64,000 nucleotides of DNA from Toxonevra muliebris (taxonomy: Eukaryota; Arthropoda; Insecta; Diptera; Pallopteridae), in the NCBI GenBank assembly GCA_963691655.1, contig OY829329.1:7454708-7518707 (forward strand), given 5' to 3'. Under the pieces are notes generated by a model. It was given only the letters and a program-made list of their open reading frames with translations. It did not search any database and was not told the DNA's origin. Below, piece by piece: positions 36,901 through 48,763 of the stretch (position 1 is its first letter; every line of letters begins with the position of its first letter). The position numbers and the translations under genes were made by a program.

Positions 36901-39900
36901 TCCGAAATATGTGACAATGTTGAGAACAACATCAAAGAAAGCAAACTAGCTCTTTGACTTTTTGTTCTCTTGATCTCTTTCTTTTCAATTAATACTCTCT
37001 CATTTAAGTATAATTGCTCTTTATTTTGTTCTGCAACGACGATTTCTCTCACCTCTTTTGTTTGTCTGTTAAACGGTATTATGGACAATAACAAAAGAGC
37101 AGAAGTATATTGCGTATTGAAGCTGAATTGGAAGAAAATATTGAACACAATATTACTGAATAAAAACATTCGTAATTTTAAATACAAGTAAATGGGATTG
37201 TTTTTTGTATTATGAACACTTGTGTATCAGTTTTTTATATTGCCACTTCCCCTTTTATTTCTTACAAGATGGAAGTTCTCTCTCATGCTCTCTACGTCAT
37301 TTAACTAATTAAGTAAAAAAATATTCATTTTGTCAGTTTTTTCAGAGTTTTTTTTTCTAAGATTTTTGAAAAATCCAAACAACTTTTTAATATCTTTCAC
37401 ATAGACAACTGATTCTAAGAACGAAAATAACATTCCCACAATGGACATAACAAGCACGACTTTATTGTACTTAGGCACATATTAGAAATGTAGATCAATC
37501 GTACATAATAAACAGAAATAAATTGCAACAAATATAACTGGTACCGGAATTGTCAAAGCTGAAAAGTTAGCATTGTAGCAACGCTGTGTTTTAGATGCAC
37601 TTAACTTTATCATAAAAATAAAAGCATCATGGAATTTCCATTAATGATGAGATAAGAATGTTGGTGTTAAACAGTTTACTTAAAAAATATGGTTAAAGAA
37701 TGAAGAAGTTACTTTCTGGTTATAGCAAACAATGGTTTGCTTTTAAATTTATGTGGTATTAATTAGTTATTATTGAAATTCGAAAATAAGTTGTTTAAAT
37801 ATGAATTAGCATTCAAGTTTGACGTCATTATTTTTATTTTAAGATCGATTAATATTAATTTTGTAGACACCACTAAGTGCATTTTTTTTGTATCAAGACA
37901 AGATTTTTAATACTAAATGTTGAAAGTGACGACCTCAACTTAAATATAGAAACTTGTAATTTTACTTTAAAGCTATTTTAATATTTTCAAATTAATATTG
38001 AAAAATTTCTCGATTTTGTGCCAATTACAGCAAACAAATCTTTCCATTTAATATTTTATTACTGATGTGCAATAAAGTGAAATAATTAATGCAATTAAGA
38101 TAAAAATGAATTTATTCCAGCAACACTCAAATAACACTGTAAAACAAAATTAGACTTTATACAAATCATAGTATCTGGGTTGTGACGGGTTTTCTTGAGT
38201 GTTTTCGCCTGTAGATGAGGAATCTGTAAAAATGTTCTTTGGGTCACGTCAGTTTCTGTATACACTGGTGGGCAAAATAATAGGTACCCAAATTTGGTCA
38301 TATGGTTTTCTAAAACAAGATTTATGCAATAGGCACCCTTTTTGTTGAAGCCCCTTTTTCTGAGTTACTACTCGAAGCAGAAAAAAGTGGGGCAATATCC
38401 TATGAATTTTCCTAGTCACAAAAAAATGAAGTTGGATTCGCGTTTTATACAAAATACTGTAAAATACTGAGGAGAAAATGTAATGGTGTGGGTATAATTT
38501 TTCTAGAACGGTGTAGGCCCTACTTCTTTTCTTATACAGAAAATTATGACTAAATGTCCGTACAGAGACAAAACTATTGAAAAATGTACAGGAACATTTC
38601 TAGATCTATTTCTATCTATCTAGAACAATTGTCATTTTCATAACAGCTGCTCTTGTAAATATTACATTATTAAATATTAACAAAATAAAGACTGAAAAAT
38701 TGAATGTTGGAGCCGCAGAGCAACTCATTGCTATTCCTCCAATTATATTCTTGCTATCCAAATTATTTATTTATTTTTATTTTCACAAAACACACGAACA
38801 TTTTTCTTCTGCATCAAACTTTCAATCTGTCAGCAACGAAATGCCTTGTGCCCACCTAAATTTCAAATTCCGCATTTCAACGAAATTTGCCTCGTGTGTC
38901 CGCACTATAAGTGCAATTTGGGCGCTGCCAAACTTAGTTTACACACGCATTGGACACACGCCAAATGAAAGTATTGTTCACAATCGATAGTAGCTACTTC
39001 TTTATCAGTTCTGTTCTTATATTTGAAAATGAGAAGTTGTGTTTCAAAATCAATTAATCAACCTATGTATTGTCGCAAAAAATTTAGTCTTATAGGTGCA
39101 GTACCAATTTTTTCCACGCGACTTGCCAGACTTACGTAAAAGCACCATTGCTATATTTGCAGATGACATAGCAATTTCAGTTTGTGTGTTTCTTTAATTA
39201 CAAATTTATCGAAGACATTACTTTTTACGACCTTGAAAATTAGATAGTAGATCTATTCAATTAAAAAAAAACTTTAAAAATATTTTTACAAAATTAGTGA
39301 CGCCATTTTATTGTCCGAAACTGTACATGAACGCTCAAGATGCTTTGAAATGTTATTTCTGTCATAGCCATAGCACACCACCACTGTCTGTGATTCGGTT
39401 GCTTCATTTTCATTTTACTAAATAAATATTTTGTTTAATACTTGAAATATATGCAAAATATATATGAAAGTATGCTTGCATGTATGTATGTATGTACATT
39501 AACATATGTATGTATGTACATACTTTCTATAAGATACGTAATACGATCATTGTTGGGGTTGGTGCCAAGAACAAAAGAATTTTTTGGGGAAATAATTTAT
39601 TTTCTGGCAAGAAAATAATTTAATATATTAAATACACAAAGAAAAAAAATACTATAACTGCCTAAGAAAATATATTTTCACGTGAACACAAACATTTTAG
39701 AGTGGGTAGAATAAGACGATGTACACTAATTCATTGTGTACCAGATATCAGTGATATCTATCAAGGCCACAAAGTATTACTGAAATGAAAAGAAAAAATT
39801 GTTTCCAACCAACATTCGGATACGGCAGAAATCTATTAGTGCACATAATTTCATAATGATATTTCGGAAGTATGTAAAAACAGCAAGCACTGATCAATAG

Positions 39901-42900
39901 CAGGGTTGTGTGTTAGTTGAACACACATAATGCTCTTTGGATATCTTGGTTTCCGGCCATTGTTGCGTGTGATCTCAATTATTTATTTGTATACAATATT
40001 TTTTGTTTTGTTTATATTTGAAAAATAATATTTTTAGGCTAAAACCTTTCCATGCATGTATCGAACATCCCAGATGAATTAAAATACTTACATACATACT
40101 GGCAAATGACTGTGATCAGTAATTTCATTACCTCACACAAAAAATCGACATCATAATTCATGTGTGTTTCTCTTTAGTAGTTGCAGCAAGTTTTATTTCA
40201 TTCATATTTTATGTATAGCACAATATTTCCATACACCTTACATATTGATTATAATTAAAATACATAATTGCATTGGTTTAAGCCGTCAGCCGTAATTAAA
40301 CGTCTAAAATTTTTTTTTATTTTTAACATCTTTCTTTATTTTTCAAAAACACAACTCATTTATATTTACTTGCTATAATTCATTGCCGTTTTTATGTGTG
40401 TTTCCAGCCGAAACCATTTAGGAGGTCAGTCAATTCGTTCGTTGCTAGTACAGCGTTTGCTCCATATGCTTTTGAGCGATGATGTTAGTTCATCCAAGAA
40501 AGGGATTTCTTAATTTTCGGTGGCAATGACCCCAAATTTTCTACTCGACATCAAAGAAACTTGTGCACAAACTTACGTCTATCGTTTCTAAGCCATTTTG
40601 TATAATTTAATTTGAATTAAGTTATAACCAACAATATTTACTTTTAAATAAAAATATTAAATATTTAGTTCATTTTCGAAAATACATACTTTCCTGAACT
40701 GCAATTAGTACCAGAGTAAAATTAAAAATTAATCAAACAATTCCGTTGCACAAAATTCTCCTTTGTAAAATTGAAATAAAATTTTTACTTGCTTATTTAC
40801 TTTTTTACCACTCCCAAAAAGTTGGAAAACATTCAAAATTCAATTATTCAATCCGCAATATGCTGCAGATGCAGTTGCCTTTACAATTAGTGGAGAAAAT
40901 TAAATTGTAGCCCCCCAATGCCTTTTTGCTCTTCAACATTTGTCGCCACACAGTATAATGGTGAAAATAGTTTAATTATGCAGGAGGGAAAAAGGGATTA
41001 AATAAGAACGTAAGGCTAATTTTATTGTTCTATACTCCAATGGATTGTTAAATTGCTCAATAGACATTACAGTAATACTGCAAGTACAAAGTATTTATCT
41101 ACATAAGTGTATCTGTGCTTCTGCAATCATAAGTTAAATACTTACACAGTTTAAAACTGAATTGTGCTGAAAAAGATTTACACTTTTTTACTCAAATTTT
41201 GTATCGCAATATAATGTAAAAATCCCCTATTTCCAAGTTTTGACCGAAATCGGCTCAGGTTGATCTATGTCATCAATAGCGGACCGATCGATAACTGATC
41301 TATCCGGATTGGGTCGATATGAAATAAAGATATCTGGCCGGTCAAACTTTCTCCTACTATTGCCAAAGTATAAGGTATGACATTAGCGACAGATGTCGCT
41401 ACCTAAACTGCATATGAAAATTTCGTGCATCGAACAATGGATGCGGCAGCGGATAATTTTCTCTCTCTCTATTTTTCTCTCTCTGCACAGATTATTTATG
41501 TATATTAGTCAGTTCTTAGACGGTGAGATTAATCTCATGCGATTTTTGCAATCGCATGTGAAGTTTCATGTAGCTCTTATACAGTGAGATTAGTTGCATG
41601 AAACTTTAGCCTATGTTATTTGATATTTGATTTATTTCTCCCCTCTTCCGTTCATTTTTTCAAGTTGCATGAAACAAATCTCACCGTCTAGAGCAGACTT
41701 AAATAACAACATCATAACAATCCAAAAATACCCGCAACTCGCATCCGAATTTTTTGTTAAAAAAAATATTTTTATAAGAAAAAAGGCATGGTTCTAATTC
41801 GGTTACGCCCACGTTTGAATTTATCCGTAAGTGAAAGTAAACCTATGTGAAAGTTTCCAACTAAATAACTGTACATTTAGAAAAATTGTGGTGCGAAAAT
41901 TCAGACGAGCAAGCGAGCGGACGAATATTGTTAAATCAACTCATATTGTTTAACAAAATATTTGTTATTGTACTGGGACTAGTTATTTTTTTAAATAAAT
42001 GCATAAATCAAATAAAGAAGGGGCGGTTTATGGAAGGGTTACGAATCAAACTAAAATATCTGAGCTGTACGTAAATTTAGACACCTTCATAAAATATTGA
42101 TATTAGTATTCATTGAGTTGTAATATTAATTTCAGTACCGCAATAATGATCACGCAAACATTTATGACAAACATTGATTTACTCAAATTGAATATTTTTG
42201 TTTTATCGCCCTTATATATATGTATGTATATGTACGTTTCTTAAGTGTAGGGTATAAAAATATCAGAATAAATAAACTTCATAAACAGCAATAACTAATG
42301 TGCACTAGCACACAATGAAGCAGTATTGAATGTATTGTTGTGCAAGCATTTTACCAGGCAAAATGCTATAAAAGCTTGTAGCAAAAAATGCTGCAATCGA
42401 GTCTCAACAATCTTGAAGCACATGCAAGTTTTCTTACTTTGGTAATTTTATTTTCAACAACAATGCACATGTTGCAAATACATACATATACACAATCGTT
42501 GACCTTAATCAAGAATAATTACTAGATGTCAGTCAGCTATGACTGCATATTGCGTATACACTTCATCGAACTGCATTGGAATTTCTAAATTTTTGCGTCA
42601 TAATAATTAAAATTAAAGAAATACGTACATACTACATAGAAACAAATTTAGGTTATAGGTATTTAAAGAATACTGCATAAGTGCATACAGGATGATTCCG
42701 TTTCAATGGTCAATACGAAAGGAAGTTGAATGAAGTAAAAAATTATATGAGTATACGTCAACCCCTTGCAAGCTATAAAGGATTGAAGATGTGTGCGCCT
42801 CGTAATATTTAAGGTTGGCGGCGACAAACGATAGATGGTCATTTTAAAAGTTTTGACTTTCTTGTACTTTGATTCATCGGAAGTAAAGTTAGCTGTACTA

Positions 42901-45200
42901 ACAATAATCTTTTCATTGCTTTCTTTTACAGAGTTGTATTCGAGTAGATGTTTATAATACCCTTTATATATTTTCGATATCGAAACATTGCCACGTTTGC
43001 GGGTACTAAGTATTTGATCAAAAATTCAAAATAAAAATAAATAAATTTCTGTGTTTAATCTTGAAATTTTTTTGTTAATACCAATATTGTTGTTGATATA
43101 TTTATAATGATTCATAACAACTCAACCATATCTGATTTTACTTCTTCATTAAACAATAGAAAATATTTATTGAGTTATATTTTTCTTAAATTTTTCATCA
43201 CATTTGCATTAATGTGTATTCTCAATTATCCAACATAACAATTTCTAATTGGAAACCAAGAAATAACTAATTACTTGTTTTAATCGATTCGGACGTAGAA
43301 AATTTTGTAATTTATTTCAACACTAATTATTTTGCAAATATGCCTCCGTCTTTACGTTTTCGTACCATTAGCCATGTACACATACAACCGCACAATATAA
43401 ACATACAAAATATTAATGCCGTGTTAATAGTTTTTATTTTTTTATTTATTATTTTTTTGTATGGGTAAGTGTGGTTGTGTGAAATTGAAATGATTACTTT
43501 TTAATTATTCACACAAACATGTGATAGACATATGTATATAAAAATGTATACATACAAATGTGAATGAATGGAATGGAAATGTTTCATTAATTCAAATTAG
43601 AAACTCATTGAAATTATTTTCACTTTCATAAAATATGTCATGAGACCTGTTGATAAACACAAAGAGGCATTAGGTGGATTAATAACATTAAAAAATGTCG
43701 CGGTTGAAATTGAAGGAGAAACAATTAAATGGTTTTGAAACTTAGAGCCAGTATTGCCAAAAAGTACTTTTTAGTACGAAACGTGTATTTTTCGGTCGTC
43801 TTTCGTATTATTGATGGAGTTTTGTTAGAATTATTGTATGGGAGTACTACACACTCATTTGAAACATAATATCGAAGCTTTCATTTAACTTGCAAATCAA
43901 AATATGAAATTTTGTTGACCTGTTACGGTAAGAATTAGTTTCATATTATTGCTAAAAAATATTCAATCTCTTGGAATCACTCCAAGGTATCCCTTGAATG
44001 ACAAAGGTTTTATTAGCAAACCATTATATGTGTCAATAGCTCATATATGCTAAATAGTTCAGACTTCTTTTGCCTAAACAGACGTTTCCGATCCGTGAAG
44101 TGTCTGGTACCTTCGGCCGAGTTGATAGTAGCTGAAGCTCTATTAATAGTCAAATGACTATAGACCGAGGCATCCTTCCCTTGGCTGATGAAATTATACA
44201 AATTTTTACAACTTCTTGGTATCTGATCCAAATATTTAAGTGTATGCTAAAAGCAATACATTAATATTTGTTTGAAATATCGATGGAACACATTTCTGTA
44301 TGTAATACCCCCTTCCAAAACTCCTGACTGCGCTATTACCCCAGCGGGAAAAAGGTCCTACGCGAAAACGTCTATAACTCCGAGAGGAATTAATTTTTTC
44401 AGCCATTTGTTTTTAAAATATTCCTTTTTTAGTGCACAAACAATATTAGATTGAAAAAATTTCATCAAAAATTAACTCAAACTTACCTTTTTGATAGGCA
44501 TTGACAGAACATTATTTGAATTGAAACCGTTAGAAGTGTTATGATGCGGCACTGATACGACGCCCACATTCATTGCTGTCGACAACTGTTGACGTTGCGG
44601 TGAAGCGGTCACAGCAGTTTCTGTTGATAGATTCTGTTGAAGTGCGGATGGACCACAATTCGTAAGAGGTTGTTGTGTCGTTAAACCAGCCACAGCCAAT
44701 GAATTAGTTCCAGATGTAAGAAATGCTCGTAAAGATAATGGTGTAAACATGGCAGCTGCAGCTGCGGCAGCTAGTGGATGCAATGATTGTCCATGTAAAT
44801 TTTGCAGCTGGGAATTTTGTATATGTGAATGGCCATGAACATGACCGTTAAGCACAGAAGAATGTTGTATAGCAGCGTTAGTGTGGTGCATAGCGGTTCC
44901 GGGTGTAGAACAGTTATAGGAACCAATAGGAACATGTGTGCCGGCGGCAGGATGCAGAGCAGGATGTTGATAATTGTGAGAATTTGTTTGCGCTTGCATA
45001 GCGGCTATTGAATTCGCTGAATGTTGGTTAGGAATCATTTGGCATTGTGCAGCTGCGCCAGCGCCATTGGAAGAGATTTGTTGCCCGTAAGGTAACATGG
45101 GAGATGCACCAGCTACTCCAGGGTGTTGAAGGGGCATAGCCATCATTTTTTGTATTGGTACTCCCCATGGAAGATACCATGAACCTGGATGATGTTGCAT
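27934..45200 (-). CDS. RluA-2: RluA/RPUSD2-type RNA pseudouridine synthase
   Basis: Exons 45200-44487, 36783-36691, 36326-36239, 34960-34738, 34022-33935, 31525-31305, 29588-29398, 29336-29106, 28783-28560, 28498-28343 and 28008-27934 close in phase to 2304 nt, 767 aa. Exon 1 (1-238) is a His/Gln/Ala/Asn-rich, probably disordered extension. Next come KRPGFTDERYHETSYY, an S4-like RNA-binding segment (about 315-355), and the synthase domain. That domain holds HEVPVT, VVVNKPASIPVHPCGRYRHN, the catalytic HRLDRLTSG (Asp434) and RPLTGRxHQIRVHLQ (here CKPLTGRMHQIRVHLQ). The C-terminus (HCYECKVRYRDP, LVMYLHAWKYKGPGWEYE) is typical of RPUSD2. The enzyme converts uridine to pseudouridine in RNA; the target is not evident. 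Drosophila has two paralogues (RluA-1, RluA-2), so the symbol is uncertain. Linkage of exon 1 rests on the same strand, a phase-0 donor and no competing gene. Confidence 0.9.
29956..30053. repeat. 98-bp foldback MITE in an RluA intron
   Basis: The left end GGGCCGTTTTCTTAATGTCC is matched by the complement of the right end (GGCATTGAGAAAAGGGTCC), continuing through GGTTAAGCAC. The inverted repeats are about 30 bp with a short loop containing (TAG)n. Non-coding. Confidence 0.75.
30285..30900. repeat. Inverted pair of an interspersed repeat module
   Basis: A module of about 85 bp with the words TTGGATTCAACGACCCC, CGAGAATG and CAGGCAGATTCGT occurs on the plus strand at 30733-30815. A diverged copy lies on the minus strand at 30285-30385, and a partial GGATTCAGCGA copy near 30870. 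A further plus copy lies at 45585-45665. It is non-coding and the family is unknown to me. Confidence 0.6.
31820..31940. repeat. Foldback element in an RluA intron
   Basis: Arms of about 50 bp (AAGTATCGTAACCAACATTT and the complement of AAAATGTTGGTTACTATACT) are separated by about 20 bp. It lies in the intron between the exons at 33935 and 31525. Confidence 0.8.
33822..33856. repeat. TATG/TA microsatellite
   Basis: Tandem TATG and TA units just downstream, in the gene's sense, of the exon at 34022-33935. Confidence 0.7.
38263..38620 (+). mobile_element. Truncated Tc1-like transposon relic
   Basis: The 5' end CACTGGTGGGCAAAATAATA is a Tc1-type terminal repeat preceded by TA. Internal frames read ENVMVW, then (after stops) NGVGP, then QKIMTKCPYRDKTIEK. 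These match the Tc1 transposase order VMVWGxFSxxGVGP, IDGIMDKxxYxxIL. The N-terminal half of the transposase is deleted and no 3' end was found. Confidence 0.7.
38850..39000 (-). promoter_or_regulatory. Possible internal promoter for a short RluA isoform
   Basis: A GC-richer island inside the long intron. On the minus strand it has CTATCGATTG, one mismatch from the DRE core TATCGATA found at many fly housekeeping promoters, and little coding potential. Its position upstream of the second coding exon would suit a shorter isoform lacking the His/Gln-rich exon. Composition and motif only. Confidence 0.25.
39479..39525. repeat. TATG microsatellite
   Basis: Two short runs of (TATG)n / (TGTA)n separated by a few bases. 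Confidence 0.8.
41507..41699. repeat. MITE with TAGACGGTGAGATT ends
   Basis: The left end (AGTCAGTTCTTAGACGGTGA) is matched by the complement of the right end (AGTCTGCTCTAGACGGTGAG). The GTGAGATT and GCATGAAAC words recur internally in both orientations, and a short GCGATTTTTGCAATCGC hairpin lies near the left. Non-coding, in the long RluA intron. Confidence 0.7.
44487..45200 (-). CDS. Long low-complexity first coding exon assigned to the RluA gene
   Basis: An open 714-nt exon starts at ATG 45200, with an in-frame TAG 60 bases upstream, and ends at a good donor (AAAAAG then GTAAGT). The 238 residues are rich in His, Gln, Ala, Asn and Ser, with a run of eight or so Ala (HPLAAAAAAAAMF) and HVHGHSHIQNSQ. 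The amino-acid use and open length show a real exon. It ends in phase 0 and fits the phase-0 exon at 36783. An alternative is that it is the first exon of a separate gene whose other exons I cannot see. Confidence 0.7.
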
Positions 45201-45341
45201 ACCGATGCTTTTAGACTCAATATACTCGTATTTCTTTCTGTTTTTTTTTGTATTCTATACTTGAGTTGTGGTAATTTATGTTATAATTCTCTGTACAATT
45301 ACTTTTTCTTCATTTTGTATTTCATAAATGCATGTCTTCAC
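45201..45341 (-). other. Probable 5' UTR part of the RluA first coding exon
   Basis: A strong minus-strand acceptor (TTTGTGTTTTCAG then GTGAAG) lies at 45342/45341. From there to ATG 45200 the sequence has stops in the coding frame. This suggests at least one further non-coding exon upstream, beyond 45.4 kb. Confidence 0.45.
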
Positions 45342-46972
45342 CTGAAAACACAAACAAAAAAAATTCGAAATTTTATTTAACTACAGAAAAATTTTAATAA
45401 TATGTGCTATTATTTTTTAATTACATCATAAAAGCAGCTTTAAAACTAATATTTTCACAAACAGGACCGCCTGTGTGGTAAAAGCGAACGCCTCATATTT
45501 TTTTCATCTCAATTAAACTTTCGATTGTTATTACATTTAAATAATTTTTAGTTGACGAGAATTTTTTTGAATCTTTAAGTTTTGACTAAAAGTTCGAATT
45601 CAGGGACCCAATATTCTCGAGTAAGCATTCTCAGCCAGATTCGTTTACTTAAAATCTATAGAATAACGATGATTGCAATTGTGGATTTTTCAGAAAACCA
45701 CTTATAGCTATATCTCGTAAACTAAAAACCCAAAATAACTATGAATACAGTGAAACGATCAAGAAAAGAATATCGAAATAAAAAATCCCTAAGAATAAAA
45801 AGGAAAATGTTTTTTTTTTTTTTTGTTTATTTAAAAGTTTACGTTGTTATATTACTCCTACTAGTTATAAACAACACCGTGCCACGGTGGTAATGCAATA
45901 AAATACCTTGAGCCGGCCCTGCTCACATACTGTTTACATTATTACGTTGATTTTATAGCAAATATTGAAACGATAGATACTTTTTATTAACTTGCCGCAT
46001 CGAATTCTATCTTTCCATTAGAACATGAAAGCTAAAATCGTTTATTTACTTTAATGTGTGTGTATGTTTTTTTAAAATTAATATACAATGTTTTTCTGCA
46101 ATAATTTTTCGAATAATATAATTTATGTGATTTTAACACAAACAAAATAAAGAAAATACATGCATAAATAAATTATGTGTGAAAAAAAGATTATAACATT
46201 GTAAATGATTTTGATGTAACAGGTTCTGCAAACATTTAAGGCATTTTCTTATTGAATTACTTACTATTAAACCTTACTTAAGTTTTTTTTCGTTACTATT
46301 CCATAAATTCAACTCATTTCTTTACCCCCTTTACACACCATCAACGTTTTCATCATATATAAATGTGTTAATTAAGAAGTTGAAGGTTGTTAAGAATCAA
46401 ATTTGTGCTCGGCTTAGCTTTTATTTTTCGGCTACGTTTGTATTTTTATACCTTACACTAAGTCAGTCAAAGATACAACCGGCGCAACGCATAAGGCCCA
46501 GAAAACAAATATTTTTTGAGCGCAACACGGCTTTAAGAAAACTAATAAAATGCTTGCAATGTAAATAGTTAAGTTTTGTTGTATGTGATTGTTTTTGTAA
46601 ATATGTATTTGCTTCCCTGTTGAACAGTTGAACAATTTTTCCACACACGATCCTAAATATTTTTCCGCCTATGTCGCTGACTTAAAATATATATGTAGCG
46701 TTGAAAATAGTATCCCCTTTTCATTTAACTTTGCATTACATCAAAGAACATGCACTTCTGATTTATTACACTTGAATTCAACCCTTATTGCTGAAGTTTT
46801 TCCTTTTTCTTCTATCTACAAAATAATGAGATCCTTCGTCTTAGAGAGGGAAGCACGTTTATGCAACTGATGTACATTAGGCTGACTCTTATTTCTACAA
46901 GGCTCGAAAGATTTTTGAGTAACAAATATTTTTCCATTGAAAGTTCAGATTTATTGGTACTAATAACTGATT
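45342..46972. other. Non-coding DNA upstream of the RluA first coding exon
   Basis: No coding exon recognised. It contains the third copy of the interspersed module (45585-45665), with GACTAAAAGTTCGAATTCAG and CAGCCAGATTCGT. The rest is AT-rich. Confidence 0.5.
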
Positions 46973-47743
46973 ATCATTAATTCCGACGGAGATCCCGTCG
47001 TAGGTACGAATGAACAATTCGTATTCTTAATTTCGTCGTGGCCACGAAATTGCACCCGAAAATTTAGAAATCCGAGAGATTGGCATCACTAATTCCGAAT
47101 GAAACGGAACTAATGATTTTGCACCTTTATCCACTTTGAAACCATCATTCGCTTCGAAACTTTCAACCTCCGTTTCTTTGCTTTCGAAATCGTCATTCCA
47201 CGGTGATATCCATCCTCCGGCAAAAATCGCAAAACACCCACAGCATACCCCAAAGCTGTACTTCCCTGATTTCGACTTGGACCAATTTCATCCTCCACAA
47301 CATTCAGTACGTACTTGAATACGTCGTTGTTAAGCGTGAAATTCTTCACAAACCTTAGAAAAATAATTAATTGGTATTTATGCTTGTACAAACATATATA
47401 TCCGACTCACGCTCGGTTGTCCATATTAAGAGGATTGCAAGCATCTCTTAACAGCTAGCGTTCTATTTTTAAGCATCTGCTTCGACACTCTAAATTACCG
47501 CTGCTGTCATGAAATTAATTTTTTATAGCTTATTCCGCAAACACACCTCTTTTTGATTAATTTTCATATTTTCTTAAAATTTTTAATACTTTTTCTTATC
47601 ACTGTTTACACAGAACAGCTGATTTTTTCATTCCAACTTTTTTCTGATAGTTGGCAAGGCTATCTTCGAATTCGTCGGAATTAGGAATGCCATTTCTTTC
47701 GTATTCGCGACGGAAATTTGGGAGCTCCATCGGAATTAGTGAT
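46973..47743 (-). mobile_element. Probable PIF/Harbinger-derived element
   Basis: Terminal inverted repeats of about 22 bp: ATCATTAATTCCGACGGAG at the left, and ATCACTAATTCCGATGGAG as the complement of the right. The minus frame at 47391-47110 contains FTLNNDVFKYVLNVVEDEIG and AVGVLRFLPEDGYHRG. These resemble the start of Harbinger transposases (FxLxxxxFxYxLxxV ... ALRFLAxGGYQxxV). The frame breaks soon after. The 3-bp target duplication expected for the family is not clear. Confidence 0.6.
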
Positions 47744-48461
47744 AGAGCTGTATTTTAAATATTAAACTGGTGCGAATTTTTATATAATTTGATTAAATTT
47801 ATGAAGTTGGTGTTTTGACTATACGGTCCACTCTAATGTGCATATGAATTTTTATTTTTATGTTATGTGCTTTGGTTACGATTGTAATATCCGACATGTG
47901 TTTGTCTAATATATATTATGCACTGTATTGTGGTTTTAATAATAACAACCGTTTTTGATATACTGAGCAAATAATATCTTAGACCTGCTCACTTGCTTGA
48001 GTGTTTGTAGAGATCTGAGTTTATTTGTAATTATACTACGTTACTACGTATTTGTCATCATCATTGTGCCACTCAACCATGTTAACAATGCAAGAGGATA
48101 CGTGTCAACATTATCCTTCCGCAATCAAATGTAAGCAGAATGATTACGCTTTAAGTGTGTCACAGATATCCTTTACATTCATTCAAGTGTTTAATTTTAA
48201 GAATTTATATTTTTTCACGGTTCAGAAGGTAAAGTGTTTGGAGCCACTGTGGGTCGAAGAAAACTCTTACCCTTTAAAGTATTTTATTTATTTACCTTTT
48301 TCGCTTTGAATTTATGATAATTTCAATGCACCCCGGCGATGTTCTTTGAGACAAAATAGAAGGAGACAGATTTTGTTTAAAAAATGTATGCTGTTAATAT
48401 TTAGGAAAAAATTAGTTGCTTATTTGCTTCAAGAAAAAATAAAAGAAATAATTCAATTTAA

Positions 48462-48759
48462 ACCTTTCGGGACCATTGGTCACCGGTGATCCAAAATTTG
48501 TTTCTTTCAGTTTTGTCACAAACTATTGCACCGATTTTTATATATTTATATTCATTTAAAATAGAATTAATTAATATTAAAAAAGTTTTGAAAGTGTTGC
48601 CTAATAGATGGGAAAAACTAAAAAAGTAAGATTTCGCTATGGGTCACCTGTGACCTTAAAGGTCTCAAAAGGATCGTCCTACAATAAATTTGGCGGCAGC
48701 TAAAGCAAATTCGGACTCGGTGTTTCTCTATCGTGGGTTTAATTTTGCGGCCTAAAGGG
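48462..48759. mobile_element. piggyBac-like MITE with TTAA flanks
   Basis: TTAA occurs at both edges (48458-48461 and 48760-48763). The ends ACCTTTCGGGACC and, on the other strand, CCCTTTAGGCCGC are imperfect inverted repeats. A subterminal GGTCACCGGTGATCC motif has an inverted partner (GGTCACCTGTGACC) near 48645. Non-coding, about 298 bp. TTAA target sites and CCTTT-type ends are usual for piggyBac derivatives. Confidence 0.55.
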
Positions 48760-48763
48760 TTAA

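Larger units (their letters stand above)
36784..44486. other. 7.7-kb intron of the RluA gene
   Basis: Between the first and second coding exons I see no further exon. It holds a Tc1 relic (38.26-38.6 kb), a possible internal promoter (38.85-39.0 kb), a TATG microsatellite (39479-39525), a MITE (41507-41699) and otherwise AT-rich sequence. Confidence 0.55.

Noticed and set aside
44013..44231. Small minus-strand frame with ordinary-looking amino-acid use
   Set aside because: No start context, splice partners or family resemblance could be shown; it may be a retroelement scrap but I cannot name it.
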